A stretch of 64,000 nucleotides of DNA from Eumeta japonica (lineage: Eukaryota > Arthropoda > Insecta > Lepidoptera > Psychidae): NCBI GenBank assembly GCA_005406025.1, contig BGZK01000211.1, positions 536,258 through 600,257 on the forward strand. The letters are read 5' to 3'. Each line of letters starts with the position of its first letter. The first letter of the stretch is position 1. Position numbers and translations under genes: made by a program. The notes under the pieces are model-generated. The model worked only from the letters and a program-made list of their open reading frames with translations, was not told where the DNA came from and searched no databases. Positions 23,913 through 35,200 of the stretch are shown here, piece after piece.

Positions 23913-24384
23913 CCCTGTTGAAATAATCCTATAGATTCCGATAAGAAATAATTATCCATATCCATACCCATTAAAACTTTCGAAGGAAAGAAGTGAAAAG
24001 TTTAATGGAACTTATGTGTCTACAGAGTTTTTATCTGGATTTACACGTAGAATACATTATTTTTTCCGATTGTGGAATTATCATTTAAAAGTAATAAAAA
24101 CATTTTTTATTTCGTATTCAGAAATCCACATTGGTTTTTATGTCCACATGGACTTACGATAAGAACAGATACAAACGTACAGGTAAGGTGTAGATAGGAT
24201 CCATACAAGTACAAATAACATTACAATCCCATTAAGTCCAATAACGAAACCTCGTAATGATGGACCCATCTATAGATTTCAAATTTAACTCTACTTGGAA
24301 TTTTTTTCTTCCAGATAGATTACATATAAGCTATTTCAGATTCTATTGTTGTGTATGGGACTGTATTGAATGTTTTCAACAAGG
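23913..24384. mobile_element. MITE family Y, copy 1
   Basis: Starts CCCTGTTGAAATAATCC and ends GAATGTTTTCAACAAGG, an imperfect terminal inverted repeat. Interior blocks such as TCTACAGAGTTTTTATCTGG and GACTGTATTGAATGTTTTC match copy 2 at 28713-29111 in the same orientation, with an extra internal stretch near 24117-24200. No coding capacity. Confidence 0.7.
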
Positions 24385-24727
24385 TGATGGACATATGCCA
24401 ATAAAATTATTAATATAAACGATGTAAGTATATTTATCCTATAATATCAATTTAGGCTTAATCGTGGGAGAATGCTATTTACAATAAAAATTAGCGATGG
24501 GTTTTAGGGTTCCCTAAGTTACTAAGAAACATTATATTTTAGTGATTTTCCTAAAACTTTGTACATACACAAAAATCAAAGAAAATATATGATACATTTT
24601 AGTACCGTGAATATAATTAAACTTTATTGCAGTTTTATCAATTTCGATAAAATCTATTGTGGATATAGTCAGAAGTCAATGGAAGAACATATGATATTTT
24701 TTTAAGATTCTGCAAGAATAACTAAAG

Positions 24728-24964
24728 TTGATAGAGTCGGGGTCAGTAAATCATAATACAGCATGCACCGACCTCGCATCATCCGACTTTTATTTATTTC
24801 CTAAAACGAAAGAAAAATTTCAAGTAAAGTGGCTTACGGACGCCGAAGAAGCATTGGCTGCATCTGAAAAGAGGGTCGAAGCGACCCATAAATGCGAGTG
24901 TATAAAGCGTTTCTCTCAGTGGTTCCATCGAATGCATCGAAGTATTGATCTCAAGGGTAATTAG
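24728..24964 (+). pseudogene. Mariner transposase C-terminal remnant
   Basis: The peptide includes TDLASSDFYLFPKTKEKF, the region of the third catalytic Asp and the DF.LFP.LK motif of mariner transposases. It ends FSQWFHRMHRSIDLKGN, matching the usual W..R..RCI...G tail. The rest of the transposase and clear terminal repeats are not seen. Truncated and inactive. Confidence 0.65.
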
Positions 24965-25689
24965 CATTTGAAAAATAAAATAAGAATATTTTTTTACTAT
25001 GCTCAGTTTTTGATTGTATAAGAATTTTTAGATTGACCTACGTATATGTATATGTACATATATATATTACACGTATATGTTTGCGCAAAACTTCTTTGTT
25101 TAATAATCGATTTGAATGATTCCTTCTGAGTTGGATTCAGTATAGGTCCGCGGTACTATCTTTTAATTTCATTGGTATTGAATATTGAACTTCATACATA
25201 AATAAACCGGGTAAATTCTCAAAATCAATTAGAAAATCTAAATCTTGGCCAAAAACCATTCCGTAATATTTCTCAGAGAAAAAACTTTGTCCGTACATCC
25301 CATCCCTTTTAGGAATTCCGCTTGTACATCGCAGATCTTATTTTAAGTATCATTTACAACTCATTTCGGCATATATTTTGTCGACGACGCAGAAATTTAT
25401 AGTCTGGTAATTTATGCAAACCAGCCGTAAGCCTTACGCTTTAAATAGAGGCAGATACGTGCGGCTATTACGTGCAAAGAAGCTTTGCATACCCTTTAGT
25501 CTCATACACCCGTGTCCCCAAAATGTAAAAAAAATAGTTAAAAAAGGAATTAAATTAAACGGTTTTATTGAAAATAAATATGTGAATAATGTACTAAACG
25601 CTAATAAACAATTAGCGTTTTTTAGTTTCAATAAACAATTAGCGCGTAAAAAATCTTAGGTACCAATCAGCACATCACTCTTCTAATCG

Positions 25690-25995
25690 ATCTAATTGAT
25701 CAGACAAAAAAACTAAATTGTGGGGCGCCTGAAATTTTCATGAACAATCAACCGCTCATATCATTATAAATGCTATTTATTCAGGTTACGATATGCCCCA
25801 CGTTTGTTTTCTAACTACTACACTATGTAGCGGCTTATACAAAACACCTACACTATAAATTTCATCAATATACCTACGTCTTGTAGTTTTTGAATAAAAT
25901 GCCTGTGAGATGCGGATGGACGGACGGATGGAGAGACGAACATGACAAACTATAAGCGTTCCGTTTTTGCCATTTTGGTTCGAAATATTAAAAAT
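25690..25995 (+). repeat. Dispersed GGAACCC-type repeat, fragment
   Basis: Contains TAGCGGCTTATACAAAACACCTACACTATAAATTT-like sequence, TTGTAGTTTTTGAATAAAATGCC, a GGACGGACGG tract and GCGTTCCGTTTTTGCCATTT. The same order of blocks occurs at 37660-37820 and, inverted, at 52965-53130. I associate this repeat type with Lepidoptera. Confidence 0.55.
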
Positions 25996-27415
25996 GAGCG
26001 AGTCATAAAGAAAGCTACTTAACTTTTTGATTAAAAATTGTTAAATGATCTTTTTTTGGAAGAAAGTTATAAACTTTTCAATTTCTGACAATATGATAAT
26101 AAGCGATAAATTTTAAAATTGTATTAAAAATTAGGAAAAAAAGATAAATTTACTGTGTTCAATTTTAACCTTGAATCACTTTTGAAGGAGTGAATTTATG
26201 AAAAAAATTATAGGAGACATTTTTTGTAGAGCGTCAAGTTTCTTACAAAAATATATAACGGTCTTACCAATTCATTCAGCCATTTAGGAATTACAAAATC
26301 ACAAATTTTAAAGAAAAGCTTTTATGAGCAACCTCTAAATATTAATATTAAGAGCTCTGCTTTTCACAAGCGTATTTTTACAGATCCTCAGAGTTTTCAT
26401 GTGGAGGTGTCGGAAAAAAATAGTTGATGTTTTTGAACCGCTCTAATATATAAATAATAATCCTATGCAGACCATATTGGTGGCATATTAAAAAAAGGCC
26501 AAATTTTATACACCGGAAAACGAAGAGCTTTAATGTAAAATCTTTACTGAGTATGTTAAAAACTATTCAACAACTTAAACGTGTTTGTTTTGCGACTAAA
26601 ACGAATTATATTAATATCAAAAAAAGAACAGCAAAAATTTAATGAAAATAGGTCTGGAGTGTCATAAAGAACGAAATTAGCAAAATCAAAGGTTTGATTA
26701 AAACATTGACTTACAACTTAAGGTAAATGATAAAATTTTATAACTAGACATAAAATATGCTGTAGTTCGACTACCAAATCTCTAAAGGGAAAATATTACA
26801 CCTATTAACATTAATTTAGAATTTGAATATATACATTCGGAAGACATTATTAAAGCATTCAAGTCGTTGGAAATAAATAAGACTGCTGATCTCGATGGTC
26901 TGTCAGTTAAAATTGTAAACTCCATTATTGATTGTATTGCACCGCATTGGGCATTTGTTTTTAATAAATGTTTGGATGATGGCATGTTTCCTGATCTGAT
27001 AAAAGAAAGCAAAGTTATTTCCATATATAAAGGCGGTAACAAATCGTAATGTAAAGTAAAACCCAAATGTAACACCCAAAAAACAGTTCGTTTTCACACG
27101 GGAGAACAACCGATGCCAGTGTTAAGCTCATAGATGAATATGAATATATAGAAAGTTAAGCTGGTGTTGATGCTAAAGTTGAAGCCTCAGACAATTTGCG
27201 AAATACGATAGGAGTGTTTTGCGATTTCTCCAAGGTGTTCAACTGTGTAAATCACGAAACATTGATCAGGAAGCTACATCATTATGGAGTTACGGGTCGT
27301 GCACCCGACCTACTGGCATCATATTTGACTAATAGGTTTCGAAAAGTTGATGTCAATAACATAAGATCGTCTGGATCCGTGGTTCAATGGGAATCGATCC
27401 TCGATCTGTTTCTAT

Positions 27416-27930
27416 TGACGTGACAACGTCTTATAAATTGGTTTGCCGGGTGACACTTCAAGAAACTGCGTTACGCTCCGCTCACGTTATGCGCTCACAA
27501 TGAGAGCGAGTGAGAGGCACGCGTCCCTTCCACTCGGGCATGGTTAGCCCGCCTAAGAGCGAGAGAGACAGACATAAAAAAGTGAAAGGCACGCGTCCCT
27601 TCCACTCGAGCACAGTTAGCCCGCCTAAGAGCGAGAGAGACAGAGACGCAAATGTATTGCAAGTTATTGTATGTATATTTGTATATAAATACGTATGTAT
27701 GTGTAAAGGTAAAAATAAAATTTTGTTAATATGAAATTCAGTGCGAGATTCTTTGTATAAATTAATGTTTTAAATATAATTCTTTGTATAAATAAATGTT
27801 TTAAATTGTTACTATTATTTCATCCTTCTTCCTACTATACGAATGAATATTCACATTAAAATGATTTTACCACTCAAAGTCGTAGTCACGTAAAACTTTC
27901 GCCCGTATACCGACTTTACAGGCAACCAAT
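27416..27930 (+). mobile_element. Non-autonomous repeat family X, copy B, inserted in LINE
   Basis: Starts TGACGTGACAACGTC, ends GGCAACCAAT. It is the inverted relative of copy A at 1173-1633, sharing the block GCAAGTTATTGTATGTATAT and the region through the end. It splits the LINE between the codons for ...SIL.P.LF and VYIDDL. A 72-bp internal tandem duplication at 27515-27658 is absent from copy A. Confidence 0.75.
27515..27658 (+). repeat. 72-bp tandem duplication within family X copy B
   Basis: AGGCACGCGTCCCTTCCACT recurs at 27515 and 27587. Both units run on through TTAGCCCGCCTAAGAGCGAG. Two units with a few differences; GC-rich for this window. Confidence 0.8.
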
Positions 27931-28712
27931 TTTTTTTTAGTTTATATTGATGATTTACCTAGCCTTGTTAAAGATATTCATGAGATAATACTGTTTGCAG
28001 ATACACCTCTTTATTATTCAAAGTTAAAAGACATCCACTCGATTATGACTATGTGAACGATGCGATCTCCAAAATTGAAAAATGGTTTATTCTAAATAAT
28101 TTACTTCTTACTTCCGAATGTAAAAAATGGATCTAGTTCTATTTTAATAAGAAACGAGGAATTAGAACTTATAGACACTACTGTATTCCTAACTCTTACT
28201 TTAAACAATAAACTTTAGTGGGGTCCTCATATATGGTGAGTTGGCGAAAAGGCTTAGCTCTGTTACATTTGCAATTTAAAAAATAAGAAATATGTCCAAT
28301 ATCAAAACCGCTAGATTGGTTTATTTTGACTGTTTCCATAGCTTGATGGCATCCTGCTTTGGAGACATGCTGCGGATGTTCACAGAATTTTCATTTTACA
28401 AAAGCGGACTATTCGTGCAATTTACGGGCTAGGATATCGTGTTTCTCTTAAAAGTTTAAAGAAATTGAAATTTTAACTATGGCATCACAATTTATTTACT
28501 AACATATAATATACATAAGAAACAATTTAGAATATTTAAATAAAAATAGGGGTAGACATCATTTCAGTATCAGAAATAAAAACAAACTTTACATGTCAGT
28601 TGACTCAATAGGGTCACAAATTTAATTAGGGGGCTCTGAGTGCGCATGTTCAATAAGATTCCTGTGGATAAACAAAATTTACCCTTAAATACACAAATTT
28701 AAGTATTCGCTA

Positions 28713-29111
28713 CCCTGTTGAAAATATCCAATAGATTCCAATAAGAAATAATTGTATTGGGACCTAATGTGCTTTTGTCGCTGCAAGTCCATATCAATAC
28801 CCATAAAAACTTTCGAAGAAAAGAAACGGAAAGTTTAATGGAACTTATATGTCTACAGAGTTCTTATCTGGATTTACATATAGAATACATTATTTTTTCT
28901 GATTGTGGAATTGTCATTTAATTGCATTAAAAACATTTACTATTTTATTACAATCCTATTAAGTCCAATAAAGAAACGTCATTATGATGGACTTACATAT
29001 AGATTCTTAATTTAACTCTATCTGGAATTTTTTTCTTCCAGATAGATTACATATAAGCCATTACAGATTATATTGTTGTGTATGGGACTGTATTGGATGT
29101 TCTCAAGAGGG
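28713..29111. mobile_element. MITE family Y, copy 2, TA target duplication
   Basis: Left end CCCTGTTGAAAATATCC; right end, read inward, CCCTCTTGAGAACATCC. TA flanks both ends (28711-28712, 29112-29113), as expected for a Tc1/mariner-mobilised MITE. It is the same family as 23913-24384. Non-coding. Confidence 0.72.
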
Positions 29112-29229
29112 TACTTACTCGAAAACGATATCTATTATTCATTACTAATATTTGTCTTTTCAAAGTATTCAGCCTGAGTATATATATACTTACTTTTTTA
29201 TGCGTTTAAAGCACTTGAAAAATATCTTT

Positions 29230-29960
29230 GACTACTCTTTTTCAGATACTTCAAAAATTTTGATATTATAGGCAGCCAGTGTGTTTTCCGTGATCTCAAA
29301 TCTTTTTCTTTTCAGATTTTCTTTGATTTTGGAAAACAATCAAAATCGTATGGCACTAAGTCAAGGAAATACGTTTAATGAGGCAAGGTAGATATATTTT
29401 TATTATAAAAAATCAAGTACTCTGGAGGATGTGTACATTGCACCGTTATCGTAGTGGAAATGAAAAAGCCGGATTCGAGACTTTAGCCACATTGCCACAC
29501 CAAGCTAATAACATTACTGTGTATAAATGCACTATTTTTTGATCCTTTAACTTCGGAGTACCAACTTTCAATGAATCATACGGTTGACTGTTGCTTGGTT
29601 TCGGGATTGTAGTTGTACAGCCATCTTTCTTTGCCAGTAAATGTTGGAGTATGTCGAAAAAAGAATATCGTATACATTTTTTTTATGCCTTCGTCGAATT
29701 TCTCTATCATAAATCAATTTTTCAGCTGCTTCAACATTTTCTTGACTGCGGTTGGTGGTCTACTTGTCCTCGCTTTATCTTCTAAGCTTCTCCGTCTTCT
29801 TTTAAATCAACAAAACCAATTAAAACCCTTTCTCAAGAACAACTTAACAGACTCATTTAAAGTAGAAATTAAAATTTTAAAACATGGTTGGGGCTTTAAA
29901 ACTTTTGGTAAATGTTATTGGTCATTGATCATTGGTAAATGGTAATCATAATAAACTGCA
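29230..29960 (-). pseudogene. Degenerate mariner transposase remnant
   Basis: Reading the minus strand near 29260-29400 gives DLVPYDFDCFPKSKK and RSRKTHWLP, matching the mariner segment (D)LAP.D..LFP.LK....R.ES..E. The flanking part near 29430-29700 resembles the middle of a mariner transposase but is broken by stops. Terminal repeats not identified. Confidence 0.5.
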
Positions 29961-30037
29961 GGGTAAAAAATGATGTCGTTTGAGTTTCATTGTTGCAAGC
30001 AAATGCCCTCCAAATTCTCAAAAAAAAAATCGGCTAA

Positions 30038-30350
30038 GAGCCTGTCGGACCATGCTCAATCTAGAGTTCCGAAGCCACACTATAAAAAAAATGCTGTTTA
30101 GATAAAAAAACTACGTTGTTACATTTTCTTCCATGTTTCGCGGACATAAGACATTTAAGCTTTTTGGTCACCCATAACTAGAGAAACAAGTACTCAGATA
30201 TGTCGATTATTATTTTTAAAACAGTGTAAATTAAAAAGCGCATCTCCATGGCACTTAAGTCCTTTTGTTGAAAAGCGCAATTTTCGGCAATAATTCAAAA
30301 ACGAAACTATAGGGGGTTCGTTTTTACCGTTGTGGCTCGGAACTCTAATA
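30038..30350 (+). repeat. Dispersed GGAACCC-type repeat, degenerate copy
   Basis: Shares with 37180-37400 the blocks ACTAGAGAAACAAGTA, AGTGTAAATTAA and TTTTGTT.A.AAGCGCA. It is bounded by AGAGTTCCGAAGCC and CGGAACTCT. Non-coding. Confidence 0.5.
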
Positions 30351-30419
30351 AGCATCATAAGGAAGAAAAATGTTTTAATTGAAATATGTTAAATTATAAA
30401 TTTGTCACTAATAACCTGT

Positions 30420-32140
30420 AGTTACGACAGTCTGTAAGTCGTCAGTATCAAATTATTGAGTAAAGAATATATAATTACTTTTGGCATAACCTGTATAATA
30501 AGGTTCTAAATAAAGATTAAAATTTCGATTAAGATTTTTTGTTTTTGTGGACGGAACCACGGTCAAAATCTAACTTCAAATGAAATATTTGGCTCGAATA
30601 AAGGGGCAAGTATAGGGTATTTTGTTCAACCGTTAGCAGTTAATAAGCGAATATCTTGCGTGCTGTATACGAAAACGTGATTTTTATATTCCAAAGAATT
30701 ACTCTGTAAATAATTGTAATATAGACGTCAAACAAAATCAATATAAAAGCGAGAAAGCTAATAACCCAAGAAATACAAGAAAACAGTTATTTAAATTCGG
30801 ATAGTATTAAACGCTTATCAGAAATGTAGCTATAGAACTTCCAAATAATTCCAAATCACTACCAAAACGAATAAATGCTTACCAAAAGGGGTTCACAAAT
30901 TTTCTTATAACTGTAGCTGTTTTATCTTTTATTTTGTGCTCTAAAATTATTTAAACACCTTAAAAATATTTTCTAGGCATTTTTTTTTATCATCGCTAAA
31001 TATATATCACCAATAATTTATTACATCATCGTCAAAATATCACTTCTTTTCCAAAAAAAAAAAGAATGCTAAGAGCGAATGGGTAAAAAGTTGCATCACA
31101 ATCAGTAGTTCCTAAAATGAGTACAGGAGGAAAACTTTTCCAAATCAATCTATATGTCACATCAGCATAAATAATTTTATAATTACATGCCAGAGGCTGA
31201 CCAGGTATTTCGCTGGTAACATAAAGCAAAAGTTAGGGTTATTATAATCGCCGGAAACTTCAAAGGAAACCATAAATATAATAATATTAAGTTTGTAGAT
31301 TCCAGAATCTAACTTGTTTGCGTCTTCGTTCTGGTTGCGATTTTTTGCTCCATATCAGAATCTGAATGAAATAGAGGAGTTTCCAAATTATTTGGACTAG
31401 CTAACATTTCTTCGGACTTTGTTCAGGAGGTAGCCGTGCAGGTTACAGGGTAAAGGGAAACGAAAGTATTTTGCTACTCACCAATTTATTTTGGATACTG
31501 TTCTTAACTTTGATAAAACATAAGGCAATAAAAATTACAGATGTTGGTGTTATAGTACATTATTTTTGTAAAACAAACATTGGTGAGCATTTATTCGTTT
31601 TCGGACGCAAAATTATAATAAGCCTAAAAGCATTCCATTTTACTCATATGTATTTACTTTGGGATTTAGTGAGTTATGTTTTTAGAGCCTAATTTTTCTA
31701 AAAATTTTATTTATTTAGAGTCTATTTATTTTATCACGCATCTAAGATAGGGTCTAAAAATTATTGTGGTGAACGCTTAATTTGTGTCATTTTAATACCA
31801 ATCCAAAATAAAACACATTTCTTTACATGCTTCAATTAAAATGCGTGTAATGTGTTACTATAATTAAACGTCGTACAAAATGTTACTTCTCTATTGCGAG
31901 GTTACTTAGAATTTCTCATTTGAAGTAAAACTTCTCTTTAATTGTTTTCAGGTATTTTCGATTTGGTAATTGGCAATGTCCAATATACTTCATTGTTGAT
32001 TGTAGTCAATCATGTGTCAACTGAGGTAGTGATTATTGTTTAATTCGAGGTTTGTACATAAAAGATTGCCCTATTTAAAATTTATTCGCAGTTATTTCTA
32101 GTTAGTTCCTTGTTATTTAATCCCTTTCATTTGTATGTGA
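30420..32140. other. Spacer upstream of htt, nothing recognised
   Basis: AT-rich. No transposon or exon recognised. The htt promoter should lie in the right part, but I see no convincing TATA box or initiator and do not assign one. Confidence 0.4.
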
Positions 32141-32170
32141 TGCTAATTCAAAGACGGGTCGTCAACGACC

Positions 32171-32235
32171 ATGAATGTTCTTGAGAAAGCGGAGAAGGCT
32201 CTTGAATTCTTAAAGCACAACGAGGGGTCCACTAA
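32171..32235 (+). CDS. htt: htt exon 1, N-terminal helix without polyQ
   Basis: Encodes MNVLEKAEKALEFLKHNEGS then T and two bases of Lys. It corresponds to the amphipathic N17 helix of huntingtin (M..LEKL.KAFE.LK). The exon stops where vertebrate proteins begin their Gln and Pro tracts; donor GTAAGT at 32236. An in-frame TAA 27 nt upstream fixes the start. Confidence 0.93.
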
Positions 32236-35200
32236 GTAAGTAAACAAATTACTATGTTGACAACAATTATTTATTTTCATACAGTTTTTTTATGAATAAA
32301 TATGTATTTGTGATATGTATATGTTATATACGTTATGACATACAAAGCATTTTTTTTTAGAAGTCATGAACTGCAGACGGCGGCTGGCACTCTGGGCCGG
32401 TGTTTGGGTGCTTTAGGCAGTCGACAAAACTATTCAAGGCATTATGTTAATTTGCTGCATTCTGCGATACCGACTTTGTTGTCATTAGCCAGTAATGACA
32501 ATGTGAGTAGTTTTCTTAACAATTGTATATTTTGGAAAATTCTACATTATGATTTTTATAATAAAGAGACTACTTAGAATGAGATTTGTTGTGGGTGCAG
32601 TATGTTAGTGCCAGGTATTTAGTATGGTGGGTTGGTGAGGAGTGAAAACTCTTTGATTGTAGATATTCATGTCTCTCTCGTAGGAGACAAATGGTTCTCA
32701 AGTAAAAAAACTTTTAATTAAATTTATAAGTAATAAATATTTATGATTTCATTTACAATCTATAAATATGGTCATTGATTCATAATCTACTCACTCGCTT
32801 GGTATAATTGTCATCAGATAATTGTATCCTGAACTATCGATTTTGATGTATTGACTTTAGAACTTCTATAAGACAAATTATAAGCATGGTTACTTAGTGT
32901 GGGCTTTTTACTCCTTTAAATAATATTCAGTCATTTATATAAAGTTTAAATTTCTTGTAAATTTTGAATCTGAATCTACATACATTTTTACAGCCATTGG
33001 GTAAATGGTTGCTTGGTAACAAAATAATATAATAAAGAATTAGACACAAGATAAAATAACTTGATGAATATTCTATTGTAACAGCATTTTTGCTAAGTTG
33101 TGTTGTTTTATTAAATTTTTCATTTATAAAAGCGTTTTTTTTTTGTATATATGTTCTAAGCACACACAGTTAAATTATCTATTTCTTAAAAGGCAATAAT
33201 TTATTACTTTAATTATAGGCTGAAGTTCGTTTAGTTGGTGATGAGGCCCTCAATAGAGCAGTTGTGGGTGGATACGCATTTCATGCATACAAAACTAATG
33301 TAATATTACAGAATCAAATTGATAGTACAAAAAATGCACACGGTAAGATATTCTATAATATTTCTTTGTGGAATTGTACAGATTACTTGCCAATTATTAT
33401 TATAAACTATGGTTTGTTTATAATCATTATTAATAAGGTCTGTGTTTAATTGTTTGAGTAGTTGATTTAAGACCTGGAAGAAGGGTCATGAAACAGTTCA
33501 GAGAAAGATAACTATTGTGGAATTTATTATTAAGATTCAACAGTTTCACACTTGGAATATTGTTATTATTCCATATATTGTCTATATTCTATATTGTCAT
33601 ATTTATGATTGCATTATTCATTCATGTAAGTGCAGTAATTAGTATATTGTGTTTGTATGTAGTTAGGTATGTACATATATATATATATTCGTCTATTGCC
33701 TCTTAACCAAGAAATTTAAAATTATTTACCATACCGCACCATTGTTATAAAAATAAATCTTTTGATACTAGTGAATGCTGAAATTATTAAATAGATTCTG
33801 ATGAAAGATGACAAAAAAATGTCTAAAGGTACATAGTATAATTACTTGGGAATAGCATAGTTTTTTTAGTGAAAGAATTTTTAGTATTAGCAGTTCCAGA
33901 GGTAAATACATATAAATAAAGGAGATGTTTCATAAAGTGTGGCACCCCAGGTTAAATTTTTACTACAGCACATTGAAAATACATAATTAGAAAATTAATA
34001 AGTTTTATTGTGAATTCCCATGATTTGGTGTTGGTTACCCATATACAATACCAAATTAGGAGATAAATTAATAGTGCTTCGCTGTACAATATGAATTTTG
34101 AGTTAAACAACTTCATCACTCATATCAACATGGTGGATAAAAGGTTCTGCATTCAAGCTATGTTATTGGAAGATAATGTGGGACGAACAGATGGATGAAC
34201 GAGCACTAGCTATCATATTCATTATTGTACATGATTGATATTTATCAACTGTCAATATCCATCACTTTTTTATAATAAAATTTTGAAATAATTTTGTCCT
34301 GTTATTAGAACTATTTTTATGAAATAAAGTAAATAATTAAATGAATTTTGTGAGTTTTACATATAGTCTTACCATTTTTTTCTCCTTAGACGCAACTCTA
34401 GCTCAGAATGAAACATTTCCTTTTATCTCTTTATATAATTGTTCGAAATACATTTTATTATTTATCATAAAAGTGTAAGAGCATTTTTCTCTGGATTTAT
34501 AGATGGATAAGGGCAGCATTGTCAAGGATATGCCTTGGAGAATGCTGGCTGCGACCTGGCGTTGGAAAAATAAGAATACAAGCTCAAACTCTCTTTCCAA
34601 AATTAGCTCAAATCCTCAGACAAACCAATGAGATTCAGCTCATTGTAGAGGCTTTAGAAAACAATTTGCCACGAATACTCAAAGCTTTATCTGAATATTG
34701 TATTGATGAGGAGATTTTTGGTAGGTACTAAAAAGAAATCATGAAAAAATACATTGTCTTTTTTAATTTTTGCTTTAGACTTGTGTATATACATATTAAT
34801 TTGTATTCATAAACATTTTAAATGGCTTATAGTATTTCGATATGTAAATTTGTAATAATCGGAATTTGGAATGATATGATTATAATAGTGGAAATTATTT
34901 ACTGTGTAGAAAAATAGTTAAATGCTTGTCGCATTGTTGAATGTGAAACCAATTAAATGCAAATATTTTTATTTCAGATTTGGTAAAATCTTTGTTTCAA
35001 CATGTCGAATCAAATGATCCTCCTGTAAGGCGTGGTGTTGCAACCTGCATAGCACATTTGGTGGCCCATAGAGAAATTTTAATTACACATGTGATTTCTA
35101 CTGTTTTTGGTAGGGAATTTTTTCAGTTGTTTTAAGATTCTCTATCATTACACAAGAGTATATTAATGAATTATAAGTAAAGTTTAGTTTTGTGTTGCAG

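Larger units (their letters stand above)
26780..28640 (+). pseudogene. LINE (jockey-like non-LTR) reverse transcriptase relic
   Basis: RT motifs appear in order. First KAFKSLEINKTADLDGLSVK (normally K..K..G.D) and PDLIKESKVISIYKGG (PxxxKxAxVxPIxKxG), at 26820-27048. Then GVFCDFSKVFNCVNHETLI (DFSKAFD.V.H) near 27205-27265 and VVQWESILD (from GVPQGSILGP) near 27380. After an insertion come VYIDDLPSLVKDIHEIILFA (FADD region) near 27940-28000 and a segment near 28190-28240 resembling L..KL.W..HI. Frameshifts and stops are frequent. It is interrupted by repeat family X at 27416-27930. Inactive. Confidence 0.75.

Noticed and set aside
27510..27734. 74-codon open frame with repeated GTRPFHS units
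   Set aside because: It is the translation of the 72-bp tandem duplication in non-autonomous repeat copy B, not a gene.
20600..32140. A third host gene between Unc-115 and htt
   Set aside because: All coding-like stretches there are transposon remnants (mariner, LINE). No exon chain with consistent phases was found.
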